NCBI GenBank assembly: GCA_050247235.1
Contig: JBFWUN010000014.1
Coordinates: 1-64,000 of the forward strand
Length of the DNA: 64,000 bases
Source of the DNA: CAIKBL01 sp050247235
GTDB taxonomy: Bacteria > Pseudomonadota > Gammaproteobacteria > Ga0077536
Direction: 5' to 3'
The position numbers and the translations under genes were made by a program. Under the pieces are notes generated by a model. It did not search any database, was not told the DNA's origin, and worked only from the letters and a program-made list of their open reading frames with translations. Positions 44,850-52,837 of the stretch are shown here, one piece after another; position 1 is the first letter of the stretch, and every line of letters begins with the position of its first letter.

Positions 44850-45822
44850 ACGCGAGCGCAAGTCCGGGTGCGCCGTCGGCGCGCACCGCGTCGCGCACCG
44901 CGAGTTCGACGACGGCCAGGAAGCGGGTCTCATCGGGCGCTACCGCGACCGCCTTCAGCACGCGGCCCGCAGATCGCTCGCCCGCGCGCAGCGAAACTCC
45001 TTCCGCGAGTTGCCCGGCCGCGCGTCCGCACAGCAGCCGGGCTTTCACTTCGCCGCGATAGCGCAGCCGGGCGATCACTTCCTGCCCGGGATAACATCCC
45101 TTGTCGAACGCGAGCACGTCGAGCATGTCGAGATTGAGCTGCTGCGGGAGGAATTCGTTCGCGAACCCGCCGGCGATATCCGCGTGGCCCTCGGTGACGT
45201 CCAGCAGCCGCCACGCCGCCGATCCCACGGCGGGCAAGGTCGCGCGCGCCCACCAGTCCGTCAGCGCGCGGGTCTCACCCCACACGAGATAGCGTGCCGA
45301 GGCGTCGATGCAGAGCGCATGCACCCCGTCGGCGGGCGCTCCCAGCGCGTAGCGCATTCCCGGCGGGCGGGTGAGTTCCGGACCCGGTGCGCCGGACGGG
45401 ATTGCGACCCCAAGCACCGCATGTTCTGCTGACAGCTCCTCGATCGTGACCCGCGCGCGCAGCACGAACATGCGAAGCCGCTGCGCGAGGCGTGCGGACT
45501 CCGACGCCGGCACGAGCAGACGGAAACCGTCCTCGGCGGGGACCAGGTGAAAAAGGAAGGACACGCGACCCTGCGGCGTGCACCAGGCACTCAAGGTGCC
45601 GAACCCGGCGGCCAGCGCGCTGAGGTTCGTGATCAGCTGGGCCTGCAGGAAAGTCAGCGCGTCGGCGCCGCGCACGGCGACCACCGCCAGATCCGGGCGT
45701 GGGCAGGCGCACGCTGCGGAGGTGGCCAGCGCGAATTCATCGGCCGCCTCGCCGAAGCGGAACTCGGTGTCGGTATCGCGAAGAAGACCGCGCGCCGGGG
45801 CAGCGTCGAACAAGGTCGTCAT
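44821..45822 (-). CDS. ygfZ: Folate-binding Fe-S maturation protein YgfZ
   Basis: 333 residues of the GcvT-like fold with the hallmark KGCYPGQEVIAR (Cys essential in the family). YgfZ uses folate to help maintain certain [4Fe-4S] enzymes, with succinate dehydrogenase among the affected ones in relatives (mitochondrial IBA57). It overlaps sdhE by ATGA and so joins the sdh operon. N-terminal beta-sheet region RGADALTFLQAQLITNLSAL is canonical. Confidence 0.93.
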   Translation of the reverse strand: MTTLFDAAPARGLLRDTDTEFRFGEAADEFALATSAACACPRPDLAVVAVRGADALTFLQAQLITNLSALAAGFGTLSAWCTPQGRVSFLFHLVPAEDGFRLLVPASESARLAQRLRMFVLRARVTIEELSAEHAVLGVAIPSGAPGPELTRPPGMRYALGAPADGVHALCIDASARYLVWGETRALTDWWARATLPAVGSAAWRLLDVTEGHADIAGGFANEFLPQQLNLDMLDVLAFDKGCYPGQEVIARLRYRGEVKARLLCGRAAGQLAEGVSLRAGERSAGRVLKAVAVAPDETRFLAVVELAVRDAVRADGAPGLALAFETPPYWRA

Positions 45823-46058
45823 CGCGCGCGATGGGACTTCAGGCGTTCGAGTAGCGCGCCGAGCGCGGGATTCGGCGGCGCGGCGCGGCCGAGCAGCCAG
45901 TCGTAGAGTTCGGGATCAGTGGCATCGAGCAGGCAGCTGAACGCCGCCCGCCCGGCCTCATCGAGCTGTCCGAAATCGGATGCCAGGAAGCGCTCGAGCA
46001 CCATGTCCAGTTCGCGCATCCCGCGCCGGCAGCGCCAGCGCAGCTTGTTGTCGTCCAC
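45819..46058 (-). CDS. sdhE: FAD assembly factor SdhE (SdhAF2)
   Basis: 79 residues, small helical protein with the RGxxE motif in CRRGMRELDMVLERFL. It promotes covalent attachment of FAD to SdhA. Fourteen bases after sdhB and overlapping ygfZ. In enteric bacteria sdhE stands next to ygfX, here it is separated from it. Confidence 0.93.
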   Translation of the reverse strand: MDDNKLRWRCRRGMRELDMVLERFLASDFGQLDEAGRAAFSCLLDATDPELYDWLLGRAAPPNPALGALLERLKSHRAR

Positions 46059-46073
46059 CGCCGCGGTGCTCGC

Positions 46074-46856
46074 TCACAACGTGCGCGTGAGCATCATCTT
46101 CTTGATCTGCGCAATCGCTTCCGCCGGGTTGAGACCCTTCGGGCACGTGCGGGCGCAGTTCATGATGGTGTGGCACCGGTAGAGACGGAACGGGTCCTCC
46201 AGCCTGTCCAGCCGTTCGCCGGTGGCCTCGTCCCGGCTGTCGGCGAGCCAGCGATACGCCTGCAGCAGCGCGGCGGGACCGAGGTAGCGCTCTCCGTTCC
46301 ACCAGTAGCTCGGACAGCTCGTCGAGCAGCACGCGCACAGGATGCATTCGTACAGGCCGTCCAGCTTCTCGCGGTCTTCCTTCGACTGCAGCCGCTCGCG
46401 ATCCGGCGGCGGCGGCGAGTCGGCCTGCAGCCAGGGCTCGATCGAGGCGTACTGGGCGTAGAAATGCTTGAGGTCCGGCACCAGGTCCTTCTGCACCGGC
46501 ATGTGCGGAAGCGGGTAGATCTTCACGTCGCCCTTGATGGCTTCCGTCGCCTTGGTGCACGCCAGGGTGTTGGTCCCATCGATGTTCATCGCGCACGATC
46601 CGCAGATCCCTTCACGGCAGGAGCGGCGGAATGCCAGGGTCGAATCGAGCTCGTTCTTGATGTAGATGATCGCGTCGAGGACCATCGGGCCGCACTTGTC
46701 GAGATCGATCTCGTAGGTGTCGAGCCGCGGGTTGTCACCGGTGTCGGGGTCATAGCGATAAACCTTGACGCGCCGCGCCCGTTTCGCGCCGCCGGCCGCG
46801 TTGATCGTCCGGCCGGGCATCACCCGGGAATTCTTCGGAAGGCTGAACTCCGCCAT
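46074..46856 (-). CDS. sdhB: Succinate dehydrogenase iron-sulfur subunit
   Basis: 260 residues: plant-type [2Fe-2S] ligands in RRSCREGICGSCAMNIDG with a fourth Cys in NTLACTKA, then [4Fe-4S]/[3Fe-4S] ligands in CILCACCSTSCPSYWW and CHTIMNCARTCPKGLNP. Carries electrons from SdhA to the quinone site in complex II. Confidence 0.97.
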   Translation of the reverse strand: MAEFSLPKNSRVMPGRTINAAGGAKRARRVKVYRYDPDTGDNPRLDTYEIDLDKCGPMVLDAIIYIKNELDSTLAFRRSCREGICGSCAMNIDGTNTLACTKATEAIKGDVKIYPLPHMPVQKDLVPDLKHFYAQYASIEPWLQADSPPPPDRERLQSKEDREKLDGLYECILCACCSTSCPSYWWNGERYLGPAALLQAYRWLADSRDEATGERLDRLEDPFRLYRCHTIMNCARTCPKGLNPAEAIAQIKKMMLTRTL

Positions 46857-46892
46857 GCAAAACCTCTCGTCGCCCCACGCGGGGCGGATGCC

Positions 46893-48680
46893 TCAGTAAG
46901 TACGCTTCTTCGGGGGTACGACCTGCACGTCGCTGGTCAGCGTGTACATGTGCACCGGGCGATAGTCGAAACGCACGTGGCCCTTGTCGTCGACCCAGGT
47001 CAGCGTGTGCTTCTGCCAGTTCTCGTCGTCCCGCTCGGGGAAATCCTCGCGCGCGTGCGCGCCCCGGCTCTCGGTCCGGTTCGCGGCCGCGCACACGCTC
47101 GTCATCGCGTTGCCAAGCAGGTTGTCGAGTTCGAGCGTCTCGACGAGATCCGTGTTCCAGATCAGCGAGCGGTCGGCGACTTTCACGTGTGCGAACGCAT
47201 CCCAGACCTTCTGCAGCTTGTCGATGCCTTCCTGCAGCACGTCGCCGGTGCGGAACACCGCCGCGTTGTTCTGCATGATCCGCTGCATCTCGAGCCGCAG
47301 CTTCGCGGTCGGCTCGCTGCCGTTGGCGTGGCGCAGCCGGTCGAAGCGCGCCAGCACGCGTTCGGTGGCGTCCTTCGGCAGCGTGGGGTGAGGTGTGTTC
47401 GGCTTGATGGTCGCCGCGCAACGCTTGGCAGCCGCCCGTCCGAACACCACGAGATCGAGCAGGGAGTTCGAGCCCAGCCGGTTGGCGCCGTGCACGGATA
47501 CGCAGGCCGCCTCGCCGATGGCCATCAGGCCCGGTACCTCGGCATCGGGATTCCCGCCGCGCAGGGTCACCACCTGCCCGTGGTAGTTCGTCGGCACGCC
47601 GCCCATGTTGTAGTGCACCGTCGGCAGTACCGGGATCGGTTCCTTCGTCACGTCCACGCCGGCGAAAATCGCGGCGGACTCCGCGATGCCCGGCAGGCGT
47701 TCGTCGATGACTTCCGGCCCGAGGTGCTCGAGGTGGAGGTGGATATGGTCCCGGTGCTCGCCCACGCCGCGACCCTCGCGGATCTCGATCGTCATCGAAC
47801 GTGACACGACGTCGCGTGACGCGAGGTCCTTCGCGTTGGGCGCGTAGCGCTCCATGAAGCGCTCGCCGCTGGAATTCGTCAGGTAGCCGCCTTCGCCGCG
47901 CACACCCTCGGTGATGAGGCAGCCGGCGCCGTAGATCCCGGTGGGATGGAACTGGATGAACTCCATGTCCTGCAGCGGCAGTCCCGCGCGCAGCGCCATC
48001 GCGTTGCCGTCACCCGTGCAGGTATGCGCCGACGTGCACGAGAAATACGCGCGGCCGTAACCGCCGGTCGCAAGCACCACCGAGTGGGCCCGGAAGAGGT
48101 GCAGCGTGCCGTCCTCGAGATTCCATGCGAGCACGCCCCGACAGACCCCGTCATCATCCATCACGAGGTCGATCGCGAAATACTCGATCATGAACTCGGC
48201 GTGGTGCTTCAGGGACTGCTGGTACAGCGTGTGGAGAATGGCGTGTCCCGTGCGATCCGCCGCGGCACAGGTGCGCTGCGCAATGCCCTCGCCGTAGTTC
48301 GTGGTCATACCACCGAACGGGCGCTGGTAGATGCGACCATCCTCGGTGCGGGAGAACGGCACGCCGTAATGTTCGAGTTCGATCACCGCCGGGATTGCCT
48401 CCCGGCACATGTATTCAATCGCGTCCTGGTCACCGAGCCAGTCAGACCCCTTGATGGTGTCGTACATGTGCCAGCGCCAGTCGTCCGGCCCCATGTTGCC
48501 CAGCGCGGCACTCATGCCGCCCTGCGCGGCCACCGTGTGACTGCGCGTCGGAAATACCTTGGTGATGCAGGCGGTGGTGAGTCCCTCCGCGGCCATCCCG
48601 AACGTCGCGCGCAGGCCGGCGCCGCCGGCACCCACCACCACGACGTCGTACTTGTGTTCGATCAGGCTGTAGCTTGCCAT
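46893..48680 (-). CDS. sdhA: Succinate dehydrogenase flavoprotein subunit
   Basis: 595 residues. FAD fold VVVGAGGAGLRATFGMA; the flavinylated His in RSHTVAAQGGMSAALGNM; substrate motifs HPTGIYGAG and the CLITEGVRGEGG region. Oxidises succinate to fumarate on the cytoplasmic face. Three bases after sdhD; 36 bases before sdhB. Confidence 0.97.
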   Translation of the reverse strand: MASYSLIEHKYDVVVVGAGGAGLRATFGMAAEGLTTACITKVFPTRSHTVAAQGGMSAALGNMGPDDWRWHMYDTIKGSDWLGDQDAIEYMCREAIPAVIELEHYGVPFSRTEDGRIYQRPFGGMTTNYGEGIAQRTCAAADRTGHAILHTLYQQSLKHHAEFMIEYFAIDLVMDDDGVCRGVLAWNLEDGTLHLFRAHSVVLATGGYGRAYFSCTSAHTCTGDGNAMALRAGLPLQDMEFIQFHPTGIYGAGCLITEGVRGEGGYLTNSSGERFMERYAPNAKDLASRDVVSRSMTIEIREGRGVGEHRDHIHLHLEHLGPEVIDERLPGIAESAAIFAGVDVTKEPIPVLPTVHYNMGGVPTNYHGQVVTLRGGNPDAEVPGLMAIGEAACVSVHGANRLGSNSLLDLVVFGRAAAKRCAATIKPNTPHPTLPKDATERVLARFDRLRHANGSEPTAKLRLEMQRIMQNNAAVFRTGDVLQEGIDKLQKVWDAFAHVKVADRSLIWNTDLVETLELDNLLGNAMTSVCAAANRTESRGAHAREDFPERDDENWQKHTLTWVDDKGHVRFDYRPVHMYTLTSDVQVVPPKKRTY

Positions 48681-48683
48681 GGG

Positions 48684-49067
48684 TCAGTTCATGCCTACGG
48701 AAATCTTGAGGATGGAGACGACGGCGACGAGCGCGCCGAGACCCGCGAACGCGCGCAGCAGGACCTGCGCCGCGATCTGAAGCCCGGGTGCGTGGATGTA
48801 GTCTTCGAGCACGACCTGCATGCCGAGCTTGAGATGCCAGAACAGCGCGATCACGAGCGCGAGGAGCAGCACCGTCACATGGGGTTGCGCGATCCACCCT
48901 ACGACGGCTTCATAGGGCGCGCCGACGACCGCCATCAGGCTGTATACGAACCACAGGGACAGCGGGAGCACGGCGATCGCCGTGAGACGCTGCAGGCGCC
49001 AGTGGCCGACGCCTTCCTTCGCTGAACCCAGCCCCTTCACCCTGCCGAGATCGGATCGCAGGCTCAT
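48684..49067 (-). CDS. sdhD: Succinate dehydrogenase membrane anchor subunit SdhD
   Basis: 127 residues with three membrane helices; heme/quinone-region residues in WHLKLGMQVVLEDYIHAPG. Overlaps sdhC by ATGA. Start ATG 49067; a longer frame lies inside sdhC and is not real. Confidence 0.9.
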   Translation of the reverse strand: MSLRSDLGRVKGLGSAKEGVGHWRLQRLTAIAVLPLSLWFVYSLMAVVGAPYEAVVGWIAQPHVTVLLLALVIALFWHLKLGMQVVLEDYIHAPGLQIAAQVLLRAFAGLGALVAVVSILKISVGMN

Positions 49068-49459
49068 GGGGCACCTCCGAGCTGGGCGACGACACATGCC
49101 CACACCAGCCCCGTCAGCACAATGGACGCGCAGACGACGGTATACCCGGTACGGTAGACGGTCTTGAGATCGAACCCGTAGCCTGCATCCCATGCGAGGT
49201 GCCGGACACCGTTGCACAGGTGGTAGAAGAATGCCCAGGTCCAACCGAGCAGCGCGAGCTTCGACAGCCAGCAGTCCAGCAGCGCGCGGGCTTCCGCGTA
49301 GTGCCGGGCGCCGCCTGCCGCCGCGAGCAGCCAGTACAGCAGCACGACGGTGCCGGCGGCGAGGAACACGCCGCTCGCCCGGTGGGTGATCGACAGCACG
49401 CTCGTGAGTTGCGGTCGATAGACCTGCAAGTGCGGCGACAGCGGTTTGCTTCGACTCAT
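49064..49459 (-). CDS. sdhC: Succinate dehydrogenase cytochrome b556 subunit SdhC
   Basis: 131 residues with three helices: SPHLQVYRPQLTSVLSITHR, FFYHLCNGVRHLAWDAGYG (heme-ligand His) and a C-terminal helix. Start is the second of two ATGs, five bases from GGAG. Begins the catalytic part of the sdh operon after the SdhAF4-like gene. Confidence 0.92.
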   Translation of the reverse strand: MSRSKPLSPHLQVYRPQLTSVLSITHRASGVFLAAGTVVLLYWLLAAAGGARHYAEARALLDCWLSKLALLGWTWAFFYHLCNGVRHLAWDAGYGFDLKTVYRTGYTVVCASIVLTGLVWACVVAQLGGAP

Positions 49460-49514
49460 CATCGCTCCATGGCTAGGGTTTCGGTCGCCGCACGCCGCCG
49501 GCATGCGGCGATAT

Positions 49515-49685
49515 TCAAAAATCGACGCAGCGCCCCTTGCGTTCCCAATCCCCGTAACGGGTCGGTTCCGGTCCGCGGGGCCCGCCGATCTCGCGCGGGC
49601 GCGGTGCGGGCGGGCTCGCCGGCTGCTCCGCGACGACGGGGTTCGGGGTGCCGCGCGAGTCGTTCTTCGTCGTGTCGTCCGTCAT
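49515..49685 (-). CDS. DUF1674/SdhAF4-like succinate dehydrogenase assembly factor
   Basis: 56 residues starting MTDDTTKNDSRGTPNP with the family signature EIGGPRGPEPTRYGDWERKG, then RCVDF at the very end. This matches DUF1674/SDHAF4, a small factor that in mitochondria chaperones flavinylated SdhA before it joins SdhB. It precedes sdhC by 56 bases behind the predicted sdh promoter, so it would be the first gene of the operon. A chance longer frame in the same register hides it. Short, but the signature is strong. Confidence 0.85.
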   Translation of the reverse strand: MTDDTTKNDSRGTPNPVVAEQPASPPAPRPREIGGPRGPEPTRYGDWERKGRCVDF

Positions 49686-49758
49686 GCTGGTCCGTTGGCG
49701 GCAAGGTGACGTGGGAGGGCCCGCGACGAGGTCCATCGAGGCCCTCGGAACGCGCGCT

Positions 49759-49787
49759 AGTATCTGGTTTGAAGCCGCCAAATTCAA
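49759..49787 (-). promoter_or_regulatory. Sigma-70 promoter of the sdh operon
   Basis: On the minus strand: -35 TTGAAT (49782-49787), spacer of exactly 17, -10 GATACT (49759-49764). Predicted start about 49752, 67 bases before the SdhAF4-like ATG. Confidence 0.65.
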
Positions 49788-49872
49788 GCAGTTGGCCGCG
49801 CTGCGCAACGCGTGATGCGACCATACCGAGGCGCATGGTGAGGGCCCCGGGCGGGTCTGGTAGGCTTGCCGC

Positions 49873-50325
49873 ATGCCGTCCCTGGATCGCCCCCTCGTGT
49901 TCGTCCCGCGCGTGTCGTGCGGCGCCGTCGCCGGCTGCGTCGTGTTACATGCGGCGGCCGGCGCGGGGGTACTGTGGCAATGGCCGTGGTCGCCCGGCCT
50001 CGCCGCGGCGCTCGCGCTGATCGCGTGGGCCGGCGTTGCCTGCAGCGCGGAACTCGCGTGGTTGCCGCGTCGGTACACGCAGGTCACATGGACGGCGGAC
50101 GGCAGCTGGGAACTCCGCGATGCGCAGGGGTCGCGGGATCGCGGGGTGCTCAGCGGGAACGCGGTGATCGCGCCGGCGTTCGTCCTCGTGCCGCTGCGAA
50201 TCCACGGCCGGCGCCGCCTGCTGATGGCCACCGCCGGCACCACGGCGCCCGAGGTTCTGCGCCGCCTGCGCCTCAGGTCGCGCTTCGCACGCACAGCGCG
50301 CGCCACAGCTTGCGCAGCGGAGTGA
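49873..50325 (+). CDS. YgfX-like inner membrane protein
   Basis: 150 residues. Two hydrophobic helices (about 14-33 and 40-58), then a soluble domain TWTADGSWELRDAQG...LLMATAGTTAPEVLRRLRL with the layout of YgfX (DUF1434). In enteric bacteria YgfX is encoded next to sdhE; it was described as a toxin-like partner but may work in Sdh biogenesis. Here it is divergent from the sdh operon. Its last 53 bases overlap the 3' end of the opposing gene. Family call from layout and spacing of conserved hydrophobic/Arg positions. Confidence 0.6.
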   Translation: MPSLDRPLVFVPRVSCGAVAGCVVLHAAAGAGVLWQWPWSPGLAAALALIAWAGVACSAELAWLPRRYTQVTWTADGSWELRDAQGSRDRGVLSGNAVIAPAFVLVPLRIHGRRRLLMATAGTTAPEVLRRLRLRSRFARTARATACAAE

Positions 50326-51097
50326 GGTCGACGCGCCGCTCCCACACCCGCGCGCCGTCATCGGCGATTTCCTGCAGCAGCCGGTCGGCGAGATCCGCCA
50401 GCACGAGCGCCGTGCGCAACGTCCGCGCGTCCGGTCCCCGGTTCGGCAGGCGTTCGCGTGCGTGGGCGAGCGCGTCGCGGAGGAACGGGATTTCGCGCCG
50501 TGCCACCTCGGCGTACCAGTCGGCGTCGGCCATGGCCCTGTCCTGCGCCGGCACGTGCGCATGGCACAGCCAGGCAAGGCCCGCGCGCGTGACCCGGCGC
50601 AGGTCGCGCAGACCGTAGACGAGTTCGAGTGTCGTCCCGAGTTCCGCAAGCGCCTCCAGCGCGCTTTCCTCGCGCAGACCGCACAGCGCACCATGCACGC
50701 GCCACAGCGGACCATGCAGGCGCGCGTACGTCGCGGCGCGCGCGTGTGCGTCGTCGAAGCGCGCCATGTCGAACAGCCTTCCGTGCCCATCCACGAGTGC
50801 GAACAGTGCCGACGGGAGCGCAGGCACGGCGGCGACGAGCGGGGCGAGCGCACGCAGCAGCGCATGCGGGCTGCGGCGCGGATCGAGCGTGTGGATCTCC
50901 GCGTGCCACCACGCCAGTTTCGCGCGCGCGATATCCGGGTTCGAGCAGTCCAGCGGCAGCGCGACAAGATGACGCCGGAACGCTTCCACGTGCATCAGCG
51001 GCGCGCGCAGCGCGGACGGGGCGTACAGCAGTGAGTAATGGAGATCGCTGCCGGGTGACGGCAGCCATTCGGCGAGCGTCGAATCAGCCGCCGTCAC
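50273..51097 (-). CDS. Squalene/phytoene synthase-family protein, probably non-catalytic (NDUFAF6-like)
   Basis: 274 residues of the trans-isoprenyl diphosphate synthase fold (LHYSLLYAPSALRAPLMHVEAFRRHL; YGLRDLRRVTRAGLAWLCHA). The second Asp-rich motif reads DLRRV rather than DxxxD, and the first is absent, so diphosphate chemistry is unlikely. Such degenerate members include NDUFAF6, a complex I assembly factor. The GTG start overlaps the gph stop (GTGA), so it is read with gph and ubiG. Near sdh assembly genes. Function is inference. Confidence 0.7.
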   Translation of the reverse strand: MTAADSTLAEWLPSPGSDLHYSLLYAPSALRAPLMHVEAFRRHLVALPLDCSNPDIARAKLAWWHAEIHTLDPRRSPHALLRALAPLVAAVPALPSALFALVDGHGRLFDMARFDDAHARAATYARLHGPLWRVHGALCGLREESALEALAELGTTLELVYGLRDLRRVTRAGLAWLCHAHVPAQDRAMADADWYAEVARREIPFLRDALAHARERLPNRGPDARTLRTALVLADLADRLLQEIADDGARVWERRVDLTPLRKLWRALCVRSAT

Positions 51098-51801
51098 GGC
51101 ACGTGGGCGGCGAGTTCCGGCCAGCGGTTCTCCAGCCAGGTGCACAGCGCGCGCGGGGAGTCGATTTCCCCATCTGCGCCCCAGGCGGCCGGCGTATCCT
51201 CGGGACCGAGATAGCCGTAGCGCGCCACCAGCGTGTGCATCGCCGCGCGGCGGCCCGCCGCCACGTCGCGCTCCGCGTCACCGACGTACACGCATTCGTG
51301 CGGCGCGACGCCGAGCAGCTCGGCGGCGTGCAGCAACGGCGCCGGGTCGGGTTTGCGCGTCGGCAGCGTGTCGCCGGAGATCACGCAGCCCGGGGGGTGC
51401 GGCAACGTGATGTGCGTCATCAGCGGGGTGGTCAACCAGCCCGGCTTGTTGGTCACGATTCCCCAGCGCAGCGCGCGCGCTGCCAGCCAATTCAGTACGT
51501 CCGGAACACCGTCGAACGGCGTCGTCTCGTCCGCGATGCACGCGCGGTACTCGTCGAGCAGCCGCAGTCGCAGTGGCTCGAACGCGGCGTCGTGGTCGGC
51601 GAGTGCGAAGCCGAGACGGGTCAGCGCGAAGCTGCCGTGCGACACGAACGGGCGGACGGCGGTGAACGGCAGGGCTTCCAGGCCCTCGGCCATCCGGACG
51701 CGATTCAGCGCGGCGGCGAGGTCGCGGGCCGTGTCCAGCAACGTGCCGTCGAGGTCGAACAGCACGGCGCGCGGCGCACCGCGCTCATTCACGGCGCGCA
51801 T
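51094..51801 (-). CDS. gph: HAD-family phosphoglycolate phosphatase
   Basis: 235 residues: motif I VLFDLDGTLLDTARDL, motif II GIVTNKPGW, motif III TRKPDPAPLL with YVGDAERDVAAG. Removes phosphate from 2-phosphoglycolate (or related small phosphates). It overlaps ubiG by 17 bases; a GTG at 51792 is an alternative start. ubiG-gph is a common gammaproteobacterial pair. Confidence 0.9.
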   Translation of the reverse strand: MRAVNERGAPRAVLFDLDGTLLDTARDLAAALNRVRMAEGLEALPFTAVRPFVSHGSFALTRLGFALADHDAAFEPLRLRLLDEYRACIADETTPFDGVPDVLNWLAARALRWGIVTNKPGWLTTPLMTHITLPHPPGCVISGDTLPTRKPDPAPLLHAAELLGVAPHECVYVGDAERDVAAGRRAAMHTLVARYGYLGPEDTPAAWGADGEIDSPRALCTWLENRWPELAAHVP

Positions 51802-52498
51802 GGACCAGGTAGTTGACGTCCGGGGTGGGCGTCAGCCACGCCCGCCGCGTCAGCGGGTTGTAGCGCATGCCGCGGATGGCGAGGACCTCGAGACCGGAGG
51901 CGCGGAGCATCGCCGCAAGTTCGGAAGGCCGCAGGAACTGGCGGTAATCGTGCGTGCCGACGGGCAGCAGGCGCAGCACGTACTCGGCTGCGAGCACGGC
52001 CTGCGCGTACGCCAGCGGCGTCCGGTTCAACGTGGAGAGGAACACGTCGCCCCCCGGGCGCGCCAGCGCAGCGAGTGCATTCACCAGCGACGCCGGGTCG
52101 GGCACGTGTTCGAGGAGCTCCATCGCGACCACGCAGTCGAAACTTCCGGCCCGTGCCGCCACGAACGCCTCCGCCGTCGCCACCTGGTAGTCGATCACGA
52201 GGCCGCTGCCGAGCGCGTGTTCCCGCGCGATGTCGATCACCGCTGGCGTCGCGTCGATCCCGGTGGTTGCGGCGGCACGCCGGGCGAGGGACTCGGTCAG
52301 GATCCCGCCGCCGCAGCCGACGTCGAGTACGCGCGCACCGTCCAGCTCGCACTGCGCAGCAATGAAACCGAGCCGGCACGGGTTGAGATCGTGCAGCGTG
52401 CGGCTCGGTCCCGCCGGGTCCCACCAGTCGCCGGCCAGCGCGCCGAACTTCGCGACTTCGGCCGGATCGACATTCGAGGCAGGTGGCAGGTTTGTCAT
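51785..52498 (-). CDS. ubiG: Ubiquinone biosynthesis O-methyltransferase
   Basis: 237 residues. N-terminal FGALAGDWWDPAGPSRTLHDLNP, SAM motif VLDVGCGGGILTESLA, VAMELLEHVPDP and GGDVFLSTLNRTP; closely matches UbiG. Methylates two hydroxyl groups on the ubiquinone ring precursor. First gene of the ubiG-gph unit. Confidence 0.95.
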   Translation of the reverse strand: MTNLPPASNVDPAEVAKFGALAGDWWDPAGPSRTLHDLNPCRLGFIAAQCELDGARVLDVGCGGGILTESLARRAAATTGIDATPAVIDIAREHALGSGLVIDYQVATAEAFVAARAGSFDCVVAMELLEHVPDPASLVNALAALARPGGDVFLSTLNRTPLAYAQAVLAAEYVLRLLPVGTHDYRQFLRPSELAAMLRASGLEVLAIRGMRYNPLTRRAWLTPTPDVNYLVHARRE

Positions 52499-52564
52499 GC
52501 GGACGAGTATGCCAGCGGGCGCGCACCGTGTGCACGGCGGTCAACGCCGTGCCGGCGGCCGCCA

Positions 52565-52837
52565 CTACGTCGCGGTGAGCGCGCGGGGGAGTTCCAGTGT
52601 GGCGTCCGCCTCGCCAAGCGTGCAGGGGGCCGGCGGCACGGCGGGCGGCGTCACGGGGCGCAAGGGATCCACGCGGCCCGCGACGATGTCGTCGATCAGG
52701 CGGCGGCGTTCCACGATATAGGTGCGGCGCTCCAGGCGACCTTCCGCGTAACGGCGCGCGAGCGCACGCACGGGGGGGAGGGTACGGGAGGTGGCGGTCA
52801 CGCGGCGCACCGCGCGGCGGTCAGTGGATGTCGACAA
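52565..52837 (-). CDS. Small basic protein, unknown, after PP2C gene
   Basis: Up to 90 residues; central LARRYAEGRLERRTYIVERR looks like an amphipathic short C-terminal (SHOCT-like) helix pair. Ends Pro-rich. Starts TTG 52837 (overlapping PP2C) or GTG 52810. It fits between the PP2C and ubiG genes on one strand. No catalytic motif; may be a chance frame. Confidence 0.4.
   Translation of the reverse strand: MSTSTDRRAVRRVTATSRTLPPVRALARRYAEGRLERRTYIVERRRLIDDIVAGRVDPLRPVTPPAVPPAPCTLGEADATLELPRALTAT

Noticed and set aside
49686..50345. Long minus-strand frame continuous with the SdhAF4-like gene
   Set aside because: The extension is antisense to the YgfX-like gene and low-complexity; only the last 56 codons are real.
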